Positions 19,134-27,808 of a stretch of 64,000 nucleotides of DNA are shown here, piece by piece (positions within the stretch are counted from its first letter, which is position 1; each line of letters opens with the position of its first letter). The position numbers were made by a program, and so were the translations under genes. This DNA comes from Lachnospiraceae bacterium C1.1. GTDB taxonomy: Bacteria > Bacillota > Clostridia > Lachnospirales > Lachnospiraceae. A model generated the notes under the pieces. That model ran no database searches. It saw only the letters and a list, made by a program, of their open reading frames with translations, and was not told the DNA's origin. The DNA is taken from positions 3,796,001 to 3,860,000 of the forward strand of contig JAUISW010000001.1 of NCBI GenBank assembly GCA_030434875.1. Reading direction: 5' to 3'.

Positions 19134-20096
19134 ATGAGTAAATTAGGAAAAAAGCCGGCTGAGAAGCTTTCTAACGGCGCTCAGGTAAATCAGAAATCTC
19201 TGAAGATGCGTATATGGAACAACAGGGGATTCTACTTAATGTTTCTTCCTGTAGCAATATTCGTTCTGTTGGTATATTACTGGCCTATGCTGGGTATACG
19301 TTATTCTTTCTTCAGCTACAAGTTAAGAGATATCCACTTCGTTGGAATGGATAACTTCGTAAAACTCTTTACAGAGTCAGATTTCTGGCAGTCATTCGTA
19401 AACACATTGCAGTTGTCAGTAGTAAAACTTCTACTTAATACCTTCGCAGCAGTTCTCATCTCAGTTTTCTTAAATGAAATGAAGAACATGTTCATGAAGA
19501 AATCAGTACAGACAATAATCTATCTTCCGCACTTCATGTCTTATGCGGTTGTAGCAGCAATATTCACACTTTTCCTTTCACCTTCATCAACAGGTTTCGT
19601 AAATGAGACTTTGAAGGACTGGGGTGTGCTCTCAAGCAGCATTGACTTCCTTCACACAAAGTCAATGTGGAGACCGATCTTCTTCATGATCAACATGTGG
19701 AAGGAAACAGGTTGGGGAACAGTTATCTTCCTCGCAACACTTTCCGGAATCAACCCGGAGCTCTATGAAGCAGCAGACATTGACGGAGCTACACGTTTAC
19801 AGAAGATAACAAATGTAACGCTCCCTGCACTTTCAAATACGATCATTGTAGTTCTTATCCTCAATATGGCTAAGGTTCTTAACATGTTTGAGCCCGTATT
19901 CGTACTTTATAACTCTCGAGTTTATGATGTATCAGACGTAATCTCAACATACGTATACAGAAAGACCTTCCTTACAGCAATACCTGATTACGGATATTCA
20001 ACAGCAGTAGGCCTCTTCAAATCAGTAGTAGGCTGCATCCTCATGCTGATCTGCAACCAGGCAAGTAAGAAAGTAAGAGGAAGAGGAATTATGTAA
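19134..20096 (+). CDS. ABC importer permease, LplB type
   Basis: About 320 residues with six transmembrane segments and a long cytoplasmic N-terminus. The EAA loop that docks with the ATPase is visible as ELYEAADIDGATRLQKITNVTLP. A GTG lies in frame at 19125, but AGAGGT is better spaced for the ATG at 19134. It pairs with the second permease at 20413. No ATPase gene is nearby, so a shared MsmX/UgpC-type ATPase encoded elsewhere is expected, as is known for this class. Confidence 0.9.
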   Translation: MSKLGKKPAEKLSNGAQVNQKSLKMRIWNNRGFYLMFLPVAIFVLLVYYWPMLGIRYSFFSYKLRDIHFVGMDNFVKLFTESDFWQSFVNTLQLSVVKLLLNTFAAVLISVFLNEMKNMFMKKSVQTIIYLPHFMSYAVVAAIFTLFLSPSSTGFVNETLKDWGVLSSSIDFLHTKSMWRPIFFMINMWKETGWGTVIFLATLSGINPELYEAADIDGATRLQKITNVTLPALSNTIIVVLILNMAKVLNMFEPVFVLYNSRVYDVSDVISTYVYRKTFLTAIPDYGYSTAVGLFKSVVGCILMLICNQASKKVRGRGIM

Positions 20097-20111
20097 GATA
20101 TTATAAAAAGT

Positions 20112-20170
20112 GTTTTCCAAAGCTGCCGCAATGACTGCTTGCAGGCAATTGCGATCAGCTTTGTGAAAAC
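20112..20170 (+). repeat. Long imperfect hairpin between permease genes
   Basis: GTTTTC-C-AAAGCTG (20112-20125) pairs with CAGCTTT-GT-GAAAAC (20156-20170). Inside it CGCAAT pairs with ATTGCG and a small GC-rich tip follows. It starts 16 nt after the permease stop. It is the first of three structured blocks in this 316-nt gap. Confidence 0.65.
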
Positions 20171-20378
20171 CTGACAATTATGAGTCAGAAGCGCGACAGC
20201 ACGGATGACGAATAATTGGCGGGATTTGCGGGAGCGGCGAAGCCGCGGAGCAAATCACTTTTATAAACTAAAGGTGATTTGACTGACAATTATGAGTCAG
20301 AAGCGCGACAGCGCGGATGACGAATAATTGGCGGGATTTGCGAGAGCAGCGCAGCTGCGGAGCAAATCACTTTTATAA
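20171..20378 (+). repeat. Two tandem 96-nt structured repeats with compensatory changes
   Basis: Copies at 20171-20266 and 20283-20378 (spacing 112 nt) differ at only five positions. Each has two foldable parts. The first part is a stem CAATTAT-GA-GTCA closing on TGAC-GA-ATAATTG, with an inner CGCG-ACAG hairpin. The second is GATTTGC ... GCAAATC enclosing a 5-bp stem. In that 5-bp stem GCGGC/GCCGC of copy 1 becomes GCAGC/GCTGC in copy 2, a compensatory pair change. The position suggests an mRNA processing or stability element tuning permease expression. Confidence 0.8.
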
Positions 20379-20412
20379 GGTAGATTTTTATTAGAGTAAC
20401 GGGAGAAATAAA

Positions 20413-21309
20413 ATGGATAACGCAAATTTAATGAGATTAAACGGAAATGCGGGAACAAAAGAGAAAGTTAAAAGAAAACTTAAAATTTCTCCTTTCGATC
20501 TTGCAAACTACGCTATTTTCATAGTGATCGCACTGATAGTTATCCTTCCGATGTGGAAAGTAGTAGTAGACTCCATGAATGCGGTAGGTGTATATCAGTT
20601 CAGATTCTGGCCTGAAAACTTCACACTTGATGGCTACAAGACAATCTTTACAACAAAGAAACTTTTCAGACCTTTCATGAACTCTGTATTTACAACAGTA
20701 GTCGGAACATTTTTAGGTCTTGCTCTTTCAACACTCGGCGGATATGTACTTAACCAGTACGAGATGCCCGGAAGAAGTGCAATGTCAATGTTCCTCATGA
20801 TAACAATGGTATTCACAGGCGGTATGATCCCTGAATACCTCGTAATGAAACAGCTCGGACTTGTTGATTCAATGTGGATCCTCGTGATCAAGCACGGTAT
20901 CAACGTTTACAATCTGGTACTTATGAAGAACTTCTTTGAGGGCATACCGGTTTCGCTGATCGAAGCGGCGAAAATCGACGGCTGCAGCGCAATGGGAATC
21001 TTCTTTAAGATCGTCCTTCCCCTTTCAAAGGCAGCACTTGCATCCATCGGTCTTATGTATGCCGTTACAATCTGGAACGATTATTCAACAGTACAGATCT
21101 ACATCACAAACCCTGATCAGGTTAACTTCCAGTACATGCTGAGAGTAATGATCATGGATGGTGATACGCCGACAACGGCCTATAAGGTTTCTCAGGATAC
21201 GCTTTATTATGCGTCTATCATATGCGCAATCCTTCCTTTCATGATCGCATATCCTTTCCTGCAGAAATATTTCGTAAAAGGTGTAAATGCCGGAGCGGTA
21301 AAAGAATAA
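20413..21309 (+). CDS. ABC importer permease, LplC/YtcP type
   Basis: A 298-residue permease with six transmembrane segments and an EAA loop SLIEAAKIDGCSAMGIFFKIVLP. It has the GMIPEYLVMKQLGLVDSMW block and ends in GVNAGAVKE, a C-terminus typical of the CUT1 carbohydrate permeases of this subclass. It is the partner of the permease at 19134 and is preceded by the ribosome site GGGAG. The distance from the first permease gene (316 nt of structured repeats) is unusually large for a heterodimer pair. Confidence 0.92.
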   Translation: MDNANLMRLNGNAGTKEKVKRKLKISPFDLANYAIFIVIALIVILPMWKVVVDSMNAVGVYQFRFWPENFTLDGYKTIFTTKKLFRPFMNSVFTTVVGTFLGLALSTLGGYVLNQYEMPGRSAMSMFLMITMVFTGGMIPEYLVMKQLGLVDSMWILVIKHGINVYNLVLMKNFFEGIPVSLIEAAKIDGCSAMGIFFKIVLPLSKAALASIGLMYAVTIWNDYSTVQIYITNPDQVNFQYMLRVMIMDGDTPTTAYKVSQDTLYYASIICAILPFMIAYPFLQKYFVKGVNAGAVKE

Positions 21310-21312
21310 AAG

Positions 21313-21370
21313 AAAACCTGGTATAATGGAGAGTGCAGCTTCGGGTCTGGAGCTGCACTTTCTGGGTTTT
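21313..21370 (+). terminator. Terminator after the ABC permease
   Basis: AGTGCAGCT (21332-21340) pairs with AGCTGCACT (21351-21359), and an outer AAAACC / GGGTTTT pairing extends it. The T-rich end is modest, so read-through to the hydrolase gene is possible. Confidence 0.65.
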
Positions 21371-21404
21371 AAAATGACGCTTTTGACTGAAGCTTCTTTG
21401 GTTA

Positions 21405-21466
21405 GGTTATCGCCTGTTGCGTTCCTCGTAGGAACTTTGAGGCGAACGGCGTAACAGGAAATAACC
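21405..21466. repeat. Palindromic repeat, family E copy 1
   Basis: Nested stems GGTTAT/ATAACC and CCTGTT/AACAGG enclose GTTCC-TCGTA-GGAAC. About 39 bp (21419-21457) recur in inverted orientation near 44832-44870, upstream of the second AraC gene. It lies just before the serine hydrolase gene. Confidence 0.75.
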
Positions 21467-21507
21467 GAGACAGCGAGAGAAACGAGAATAATAGAATGGA
21501 GAAGGAT

Positions 21508-22428
21508 ATGAATAAATACGAATTGTTTAAGGCGGAGGTGGAGGATGCAGGGATTGAGCTGCATTCTCTTCTGGTGATGGAGAAGGGGGAGCTCCTTTAT
21601 GAAAATTATTTTACGAATAAGGCGGGGAAGGATAAACTTCACCGGATGTTCTCCTGTACCAAGAGCTATGTTGCGATGGGAATAGGTTTGCTTGTTGAGG
21701 CCGGAAAGATAAGCACAGATGACTTGATAGTTGAGTATTTCCCAGAGTTTGTGACAGATGACTTAAATCCCCTTGTGGCAGAGATGACCATAGGCGATAT
21801 GCTTAGCATGCGTACCTGCTATAGAAAGACCACTTATGATGCGACAAGTAAGGTAAAAAACTGGGTAGAGAGTTTCTTTATTTCCGAACCGCATCATAAG
21901 GCAGGAACCGTATTTAACTATGATACATCGGCATCTCATGTACTTGCTGCGCTGATCGAAAAGCTTACCGGGAAAGAACTGCTTGAATTTTTAAGAGAAA
22001 GCTTTTTGGATGAGATCGGCTTTTCTAAAGAAGCCTATATCATAAAGGATCCGTTTGGTGTATCTATGGGAGGAGCAGGGCTTTATGCTAAAAGCAGTGA
22101 TCTATTAAAAACAGGCGAGCTCTTTTTGTCAAATGGAAAAAATCGTGAAGGAAAAGAGGTATATCCCGCATCCTGGCTTAAGGAAATGACTATAAACCGT
22201 GTATCTACAAAGCCCAATCAGAAAGAGGCAGAAGGATATGGCTATCAGATATGGATGATACCGGGCGGATATGCCTTCTACGGACTCGGCGGTCAGTGGC
22301 TCATGATATTCCCGGAGAGTGAAAAAATAGTTGTTACGACTGCCGATAATCACGGAAACAAATTTATTGACTGGGAAATAATGCTTTGCGCCTGCAGAAG
22401 CTTCGGAGAGATAAGTAAATCGGCATAA
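21508..22428 (+). CDS. Beta-lactamase-fold serine hydrolase (class C-like)
   Basis: A 306-residue protein of the beta-lactamase/penicillin-binding-protein-like family. The SxxK nucleophile motif is MFSCTKSY and a tyrosine motif is VFNYDTSASH (usual YxN with N replaced). The third motif is not clear. There is no signal peptide, so it is probably cytoplasmic and likely an esterase or peptidase-like enzyme rather than an antibiotic-resistance enzyme. An ATG at 21496 is in frame, but GGAG-AAGGAT precedes the ATG at 21508 at ideal spacing. It may be cotranscribed with the ABC importer if the weak terminator is read through. Confidence 0.8.
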   Translation: MNKYELFKAEVEDAGIELHSLLVMEKGELLYENYFTNKAGKDKLHRMFSCTKSYVAMGIGLLVEAGKISTDDLIVEYFPEFVTDDLNPLVAEMTIGDMLSMRTCYRKTTYDATSKVKNWVESFFISEPHHKAGTVFNYDTSASHVLAALIEKLTGKELLEFLRESFLDEIGFSKEAYIIKDPFGVSMGGAGLYAKSSDLLKTGELFLSNGKNREGKEVYPASWLKEMTINRVSTKPNQKEAEGYGYQIWMIPGGYAFYGLGGQWLMIFPESEKIVVTTADNHGNKFIDWEIMLCACRSFGEISKSA

Positions 22429-22435
22429 AATAAGA

Positions 22436-22467
22436 ACGGTCCTGCATTTTACTGCGGGACCGTTTTG
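22436..22467. terminator. Bidirectional terminator between convergent genes
   Basis: AACGGTCCTGCA pairs with TGCGGGACCGTT (one mismatch near the loop) and ends in T residues. It sits exactly between convergent genes ending at 22428 and 22468. Confidence 0.85.
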
Positions 22468-22902
22468 TTAAAATAGACCATTTTCAAGTCTGATTCTTTT
22501 AAGCTCATAGCCTAAATAGGTTATGGGATAGGAATCGATCTTTAATTCTAAAATTCGTGCCATTATCTGCTTATATTGCTTTAATTTACTTGGGAGAATA
22601 TCAGAAACATCAAAGGTACTGTAATTGATCCGGGTTTCGCTGATATCGGACTCCCTGAGGATTTTGTCAGCTTCTTTGCGGAGCTGTTTTTTTTCGTTAT
22701 TGATATCTTTAAGCATGTTATTCAGATAATCATTGCAAATAGACTCAATATACTGTCCGTCCTGGTTTGAAAAATCCATATCCTCAAGGCTTTTTCGGAT
22801 AAAGCTTTGGATATTCTGGATGGATGAATCATTTCCGCTTTCTTTAAGTTCCTGAAGAATTTTACTGATCTTATCTTTATCTTTTGTGCTTATCTCTAAC
22901 AT
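22468..22902 (-). CDS. Small charged helical protein of unknown function
   Basis: A 144-residue protein with no recognised domain. It is rich in Lys, Glu, Asp, Ile and Leu, with long predicted helices and heptad-like stretches (ISKILQELKESG, DINNEKKQLRKEADKIL) that suggest a coiled coil. It has no signal peptide or membrane segment. A near-consensus promoter (22950-22978) precedes it and a terminator follows, so it is a real monocistronic gene rather than a shadow. No function assigned. Confidence 0.7.
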   Translation of the reverse strand: MLEISTKDKDKISKILQELKESGNDSSIQNIQSFIRKSLEDMDFSNQDGQYIESICNDYLNNMLKDINNEKKQLRKEADKILRESDISETRINYSTFDVSDILPSKLKQYKQIMARILELKIDSYPITYLGYELKRIRLENGLF

Positions 22903-22949
22903 AAATAATCTTCCTATATATAAAACAAATTAATATTTATTGGACTTAG

Positions 22950-22978
22950 ATTATATGTAATCGCTGATAATACATCAA
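22950..22978 (-). promoter_or_regulatory. Sigma-A promoter of the small unknown gene
   Basis: On the minus strand TTGATG (22978-22973) and TATAAT (22955-22950) are separated by 17 bp. Confidence 0.75.
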
Positions 22979-23016
22979 GTTTTTTATTTCGTACATTTTG
23001 TATACATAATACAAAA

Positions 23017-23880
23017 TCACCATTGTTCCCTGTAGACCGTTGGCGGAACACCTTCTATAGATTTAAATAGTTTTGAAAAGTATGCCGGATCAGCTATGCC
23101 CACAGAAATAGCAATATTTTCTACAGTATTTTCTGTAAAACGGAGGAGCTGTTTGGCCTTCGTTATACGCACATTTGAAAGGTAATTAGAAATTGAAATA
23201 CCAAACTGATCCTTGAAGCAGTGGGTCAGATAATACTTGGAAATAAAAAACTGTGATGAAAGAAATTCCAGTGTGATCTTATCACTGTAATGCTCATCCA
23301 TGTATTCCTTGACCTGCAGGACAGACTGTCTTTTTCCGGCTTCACGTCTGTTTTCAGGATGCCAGGATTCTGACATTATATAGGTAAGAAGTGAGCTTAT
23401 ATGTTCGTTGATCTTCATATCCCTCATGTAATCGGAGCTTTTTGCAGTAGTCATAAGATCAGACCAGATAGAATTTATTAGTTCTTTGTTATTAGACTTA
23501 AAAGTTACGCTGCCGCCGCGCTCTATGTATTTACCGTAGATAGATGAGAGGGTGGGACCGTAGAAATGGCACCAGCGTAGAGACCATAAATTCCCGGCTT
23601 CCGTAGTATGACAATATGGTTTTTTACAGTTGATAAATACGCAGGATCCCTCTGAGAGAGCGTACTCCTTTCCGTCGTAACTGATCTTGCCGTTTCCTGA
23701 AAGTACTATGAAAAAGAGAAAAGAATTCAGGTCAGATCTGCTGTTTGAGTGTGCTTTTTTAGCCACAAGTTCGCCGATCTCCTGCAGGTGCAGTAGAGAT
23801 GACCGCGCAAAAGAGCTCGCAGTGTAAAGTATTCGATTTGAATTAACTGTTGCTGACTCATTATTTACAAAATAGCTCAT
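23017..23880 (-). CDS. AraC-family transcriptional regulator with cupin-like sensor domain
   Basis: A 287-residue regulator. Residues about 30-150 look like the AraC ligand-binding cupin (GNGKISYDGKEYALSEGSCVFI). The C-terminal 100 residues carry two helix-turn-helix units (TLEFLSSQFFISKYYLTHCFKDQFG and the NIAISVGIADPAYFSKLFKSIEGVPP block), the standard AraC/XylS signature. Likely controls carbohydrate genes. It is separated from gmd by 220 bp containing a 21-bp-spaced direct repeat that could be its operator. Which operon it regulates is not shown; the ABC importer or itself are candidates. Confidence 0.9.
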   Translation of the reverse strand: MSYFVNNESATVNSNRILYTASSFARSSLLHLQEIGELVAKKAHSNSRSDLNSFLFFIVLSGNGKISYDGKEYALSEGSCVFINCKKPYCHTTEAGNLWSLRWCHFYGPTLSSIYGKYIERGGSVTFKSNNKELINSIWSDLMTTAKSSDYMRDMKINEHISSLLTYIMSESWHPENRREAGKRQSVLQVKEYMDEHYSDKITLEFLSSQFFISKYYLTHCFKDQFGISISNYLSNVRITKAKQLLRFTENTVENIAISVGIADPAYFSKLFKSIEGVPPTVYREQW

Positions 23881-23938
23881 ATCTTACTCTCCAGGTGGCT
23901 CGTTTTGGCATTTGCTATATATATCAACTCTAAACTAA

Positions 23939-23970
23939 AAAGCAATATATTACAAGTCTAAAGCAATATA
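23939..23970. promoter_or_regulatory. Direct repeat, candidate AraC-type operator
   Basis: AAAGCAATATA occurs at 23939-23949 and again at 23960-23970, a 21-bp period equal to two helical turns, as in known AraC-family half-site pairs. It lies about 60 bp upstream of the divergent AraC start. Confidence 0.45.
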
Positions 23971-24101
23971 ATTAATTTAAACTTTATTAAAACTCTCGTA
24001 AAATATCTTCCATACTAGCTTTGAAATATATGGGTTTTTTGGATTACAGAAAAAATGATCTGAAAAAAATCATAGTATTGAATTTTATGGAGGATATATT
24101 A

Positions 24102-25190
24102 ATGAAGAAAGCTTTAATTACGGGAGTTACAGGACAGGACGGAAGTTATCTGTCAGAGCTTCTCCTTGAGAAGGGATATGATGTACATGGAATCATCAGA
24201 AGAAGTTCAGTTGATTTTCGTGAAAGAATAGCTCATTTGGAGGGACATCCGAGATTTCACCTTCATTACGGTGATCTTTCAGATACATCATCACTCGTGA
24301 AGGTTATCGGTTCGGTTCGGCCGGATGAAATCTACAATCTCGCTGCTCAGAGCCATGTACAGGTAAGTTTTGACTCACCGGAATTTACAGCTGATATAGA
24401 TGCTACAGGAGTACTTCGTGTACTCGAGGCAGTAAGGATAGTCGGACTTGCAGACAGCTGCAGGATTTATCAGGCTTCCACATCAGAATTATACGGAAAG
24501 GTAGAGGAAGTTCCCCAGAACGAGAAGACTCCTTTCCATCCTTATTCACCTTATGCAGTTGCAAAGCAGTACGGTTTCTGGATCGTAAAAGAATATCGTG
24601 AAGCTTATAACATGTTCTGCTGCTCTGGAATTCTTTTCAATCATGAGTCCGAGAGACGTGGAGAGACTTTCGTAACACGTAAGATAACACTTGCTGCTTC
24701 CCGAATTGCACAGGGTAAACAGGAAAAGCTCTACCTTGGAAATCTTTCATCACTCCGTGACTGGGGTTATGCCAAGGATTATGTAGAGTGTATGTGGCTC
24801 ATGCTCCAGAACGAAAAGCCGCAGGATTATGTTATCGCAACAGGCGTACAGCACAGCGTTAGAGAATTTGCCACACTTGCTTTCCATCACGCAGGTATCG
24901 AGCTTGAGTGGAAGGGTTCGGAAATGGATGAAAAGGGTATAGATAAGGCTACAGGAAAGGTTCTTGTAGAAGTTTCTCCTGATTTCTATCGTCCGACAGA
25001 CGTTGTAAATCTCTGGGGCGATCCGAGCAAGGCTAAGAAAGAACTTGGATGGAATCCTACAAGCACTTCCTTCGAAGAACTTGTAAAGATCATGGTTGAA
25101 CATGATATGCAGAAGGTTGCTGTAGAAAGAGCAGAAGAGCATATAAAGACAAATCTTGAAGAATATCTTGAAAAGGGCGTTGTAAAATAA
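24102..25190 (+). CDS. gmd: GDP-mannose 4,6-dehydratase
   Basis: A 362-residue extended SDR enzyme converting GDP-D-mannose to GDP-4-keto-6-deoxy-mannose. Diagnostic features: [15 protein letters not shown] loop, [13 protein letters not shown], the TSELYGK active-site segment, [12 protein letters not shown] (Tyr-x3-Lys) and [17 protein letters not shown]. An ATG 27 codons upstream is in frame, but GGAGG correctly precedes the ATG at 24102 and the protein then starts as in all homologues. It is followed 2 nt later by fcl. Confidence 0.96.
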   Translation: MKKALITGVTGQDGSYLSELLLEKGYDVHGIIRRSSVDFRERIAHLEGHPRFHLHYGDLSDTSSLVKVIGSVRPDEIYNLAAQSHVQVSFDSPEFTADIDATGVLRVLEAVRIVGLADSCRIYQASTSELYGKVEEVPQNEKTPFHPYSPYAVAKQYGFWIVKEYREAYNMFCCSGILFNHESERRGETFVTRKITLAASRIAQGKQEKLYLGNLSSLRDWGYAKDYVECMWLMLQNEKPQDYVIATGVQHSVREFATLAFHHAGIELEWKGSEMDEKGIDKATGKVLVEVSPDFYRPTDVVNLWGDPSKAKKELGWNPTSTSFEELVKIMVEHDMQKVAVERAEEHIKTNLEEYLEKGVVK

Positions 25191-25192
25191 TT

Positions 25193-26149
25193 ATGAATGT
25201 AAAAGCAATGGAAAAAAATGCAAAAATATATGTAGCCGGACATCGTGGAATGGTCGGCTCAGCAATTGTTCGTGAGCTCGAGAGACAGGGCTATACAAAT
25301 ATTATCACAAGAACCCACAAAGAGCTTGACCTGATGAGACAGGTGGATGTAGAAGCTTTCTTTGAGGCAGAAAAGCCGGAATACGTATTTCTCGCAGCTG
25401 CAAAGGTTGGTGGAATCGTTGCCAATGAATCCGCACTTGCAGATTTTATGTATGACAACATGATGCTCGAGATGAATGTAATTCACAGCGCATGGAAAAA
25501 CGGATGCAAAAAGCTTGAGTTCTTAGGATCTTCATGCATTTATCCGAGAATGGCACCTCAGCCAATGAAGGAATCATGTCTTTTGACAAGTGAGCTTGAA
25601 AAGACAAACGAGGCTTATGCACTTGCAAAGATCAGCGGACTTAAGTATTGTGAATTCCTTAATCGCCAGTACGGAACAGATTATATTTCGGTAATGCCTA
25701 CAAATCTTTACGGACCGAATGATAACTATCACCCTACACATTCTCATGTGTTGCCGGCACTTATCCGTCGTTTCCACGAAGCTAAAGAGGCAAATGCTGA
25801 AAGTGTAACATGCTGGGGTGACGGAAGTCCGTTAAGGGAATTCCTTTATGTTGATGATCTCGCAAATCTCTGTGTATTCCTTATGAATAATTACAGCGGA
25901 AATGAGACGGTGAACGCAGGAACAGGAAAAGAGCTCACAATAAAAGAGCTTACAGAGCTTGTAGCAAAGGTTATAGGCTATAACGGAAAGATTGAATGGG
26001 ATGCAAGCAAGCCAAACGGAACTCCGAGAAAGCTTCTGGATGTAAGCAAGGCAACAAATCTTGGCTGGACTTATAAAACTGAGCTCGAAGACGGAATTCG
26101 TCTTGCATATGATGACTTCCTTCACAATCCTATGAGAGCAGAAAGATAA
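25193..26149 (+). CDS. fcl: GDP-L-fucose synthase
   Basis: A 318-residue epimerase-reductase that makes GDP-L-fucose from the product of Gmd. Seen: VAGHRGMVGSAIVREL, FLAAAKVGGI, GSSCIYP, YALAKISG (catalytic Tyr and Lys) and the PTNLYGPNDNYHP block, all characteristic of Fcl/WcaG. The ribosome site is weak, so translation probably depends on coupling to gmd, whose stop is 2 nt before. Fucose is presumably used in surface polysaccharide. Confidence 0.96.
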   Translation: MNVKAMEKNAKIYVAGHRGMVGSAIVRELERQGYTNIITRTHKELDLMRQVDVEAFFEAEKPEYVFLAAAKVGGIVANESALADFMYDNMMLEMNVIHSAWKNGCKKLEFLGSSCIYPRMAPQPMKESCLLTSELEKTNEAYALAKISGLKYCEFLNRQYGTDYISVMPTNLYGPNDNYHPTHSHVLPALIRRFHEAKEANAESVTCWGDGSPLREFLYVDDLANLCVFLMNNYSGNETVNAGTGKELTIKELTELVAKVIGYNGKIEWDASKPNGTPRKLLDVSKATNLGWTYKTELEDGIRLAYDDFLHNPMRAER

Positions 26150-26158
26150 CAAAATGAC

Positions 26159-26221
26159 CCTTGGGGACGTAGTATAGGGCTCATTTTCGAAAGAAATGAG
26201 CCCTATACTACGTCCCCAAGG
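26159..26221. repeat. REPIN-like palindrome, copy 1 (perfect 28-bp arms)
   Basis: Arms 26159-26186 and 26194-26221 are exact inverted copies around a 7-nt loop. The core GGGGACGTAGT / ACTACGTCCCC matches the family seen again near 27595, 28877 and 29121. The same general GGGGACG...CGTCCCC type is widespread in bacteria and often mobilised by RAYT transposases; none is in this window. Confidence 0.9.
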
Positions 26222-26249
26222 CTCAAAAAAATTCGAAGGGCGATTTATA

Positions 26250-27578
26250 ATGAATTTAATACTACTTTCCGGTGGCTCGGGAAAACGTCTCTGGCCGCTT
26301 TCAAATGACGTAAGATCAAAGCAGTTTATAAAATTTTTCAAAAAGCCGGATGGTTCCTATGAGTCGATGGTTCAGCGTATGCTTAAAGGTATCCGTAAGA
26401 TAGATACTGATGCCAGCGTTACGATCGCAACTTCAAAGACACAGGTTCCTTCTATAGTAAATCAGCTGGGCGAAGGTGTGGGAATTTCAGTGGAGCCCTG
26501 CAGAAGGGATACTTTCCCTGCAATAGCGCTTGCTACAGCATATCTTCATGATGTTATGGGCGTTTCTGAGGACGAGGAAGTTGTTGTATGTCCCGTGGAT
26601 CCATACGTTGATGATGATTATTTTGAAGCATTAAAAAAGCTTGCAGACCTTGTAAAAAAGGGAACAGCCAATCTTTCTCTGCTTGGTATCGAACCTACCT
26701 ATCCTTCTGAAAAATATGGATATATAATTCCTGAGTCTAAGGAGAATGAGAGTAAGGTAAAAACATTTAAGGAAAAGCCGGATGAAGAGACTGCTAAAAA
26801 ATATATCAGCGAAGGTGCTCTTTGGAATGCGGGTGTATTTGCCTATAAGCTTTCCTATGTTCTTAACCGCGCTCATGAGCTTATTGATTTCAAGAATTAT
26901 TATGACCTTTTTAGCAAGTATGACACACTCGAGAAGATCAGTTTTGACTATGCAGTAGTTGAGAAAGAGTCAAGCATTCAGGTAATGCGTTTCGCAGGTG
27001 AGTGGAAGGATCTCGGAACCTGGAATACTCTTACTGAAGCTGTGGCCGACAATATTATCGGAAACGGTATAATGAACGATAAGTGTTCTAATGTAAATAT
27101 CGTTAATGAGCTCAATGTTCCGGTTCTTGCCGTAGGACTCAAGGATGTAGTTATTTCTGCGAGTGCACAGGGAATCCTTGTATCGGACAAGACTCAGTCG
27201 AGCTATATCAAGCCCTATGTAGATAAGATGGATGAAACTATCATGTTTGCTGACAAGGCATGGGGAAGCTTCACTATCATCGATGTAGAGGATGACAGCC
27301 TTACAATAAAGGTTCAGCTTTCACCGGGACACCATATGAATTATCACAGTCATGAGTACCGCGATGAGGTGTGGACAGTCATCAGTGGACGTGGAACTGC
27401 TATCGTGAACGGAGCACCAAGGAAAATTCAGGCAGGTGATGTCGTAACGATGGCTGCAGGCGTTAAACATACAGTAATTGCTGAGACAGCGCTTGAAATT
27501 ATCGAGGTACAGATCGGTAAGGACATAAGCGATAAAGATAAGATAGTCTATGATTATGACTTTGACAGGATTGGATAA
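26250..27578 (+). CDS. manC: Mannose-1-phosphate guanylyltransferase / mannose-6-phosphate isomerase-type
   Basis: A 442-residue protein with an N-terminal nucleotidyltransferase (LLSGGSGKRLWPLSN, VCPVDPYVDD, FKEKPDEETA, WNAGVFAYK) and a C-terminal cupin (NYHSHEYRDEVWTVISGRG, GDVVTMAAGVKHTV). This is the ManC/CpsB layout that makes GDP-mannose, the substrate of Gmd. An in-frame ATG at 26196 falls inside the upstream palindrome. The family start is at 26250 after GAAGGGCG. Separated from fcl by the palindrome, so the three genes may form one transcript with a stable hairpin inside. Confidence 0.93.
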   Translation: MNLILLSGGSGKRLWPLSNDVRSKQFIKFFKKPDGSYESMVQRMLKGIRKIDTDASVTIATSKTQVPSIVNQLGEGVGISVEPCRRDTFPAIALATAYLHDVMGVSEDEEVVVCPVDPYVDDDYFEALKKLADLVKKGTANLSLLGIEPTYPSEKYGYIIPESKENESKVKTFKEKPDEETAKKYISEGALWNAGVFAYKLSYVLNRAHELIDFKNYYDLFSKYDTLEKISFDYAVVEKESSIQVMRFAGEWKDLGTWNTLTEAVADNIIGNGIMNDKCSNVNIVNELNVPVLAVGLKDVVISASAQGILVSDKTQSSYIKPYVDKMDETIMFADKAWGSFTIIDVEDDSLTIKVQLSPGHHMNYHSHEYRDEVWTVISGRGTAIVNGAPRKIQAGDVVTMAAGVKHTVIAETALEIIEVQIGKDISDKDKIVYDYDFDRIG

Positions 27579-27594
27579 ATAATACCTGTGAAAG

Positions 27595-27673
27595 AAATGA
27601 GCTTAGGGGACGTTGTTTAGGTATCATTTTGCAACGCAAAATGATACCTAAACAACGTCCCCTAAGCTCATTT
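27595..27673. repeat. REPIN-like palindrome, copy 2 (perfect 38-bp arms)
   Basis: Arms 27595-27632 and 27636-27673 are exact inverted copies with only an AAC loop. The core is GGGGACGTTGT / ACAACGTCCCC. The internal part differs from copy 1 on both arms together, which shows the palindrome is maintained as a hairpin. It may also end the manC transcript. Confidence 0.92.
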
Positions 27674-27700
27674 TCCCACAAAACAACACCCGAAGCTTAC

Positions 27701-27729
27701 TTTACATATTAGCATTAAAGTGCTATTAT
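27701..27729 (+). promoter_or_regulatory. Promoter of the Rpn-type nuclease gene
   Basis: TTTACA (27701-27706) and TATTAT (27724-27729) are separated by 17 bp. Confidence 0.65.
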
Positions 27730-27808
27730 CTTTTCTGCATTTCATTTTGCCAATATCATATCTTATCCGCATATGCGGAATCAAAAAATTTTCAAGGAGT
27801 AATAAAAA

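Noticed and set aside
21508..22428. Antibiotic-resistance beta-lactamase
   Set aside because: The SxxK motif is present but there is no signal peptide and the YxN motif is altered. The operon context is carbohydrate uptake.
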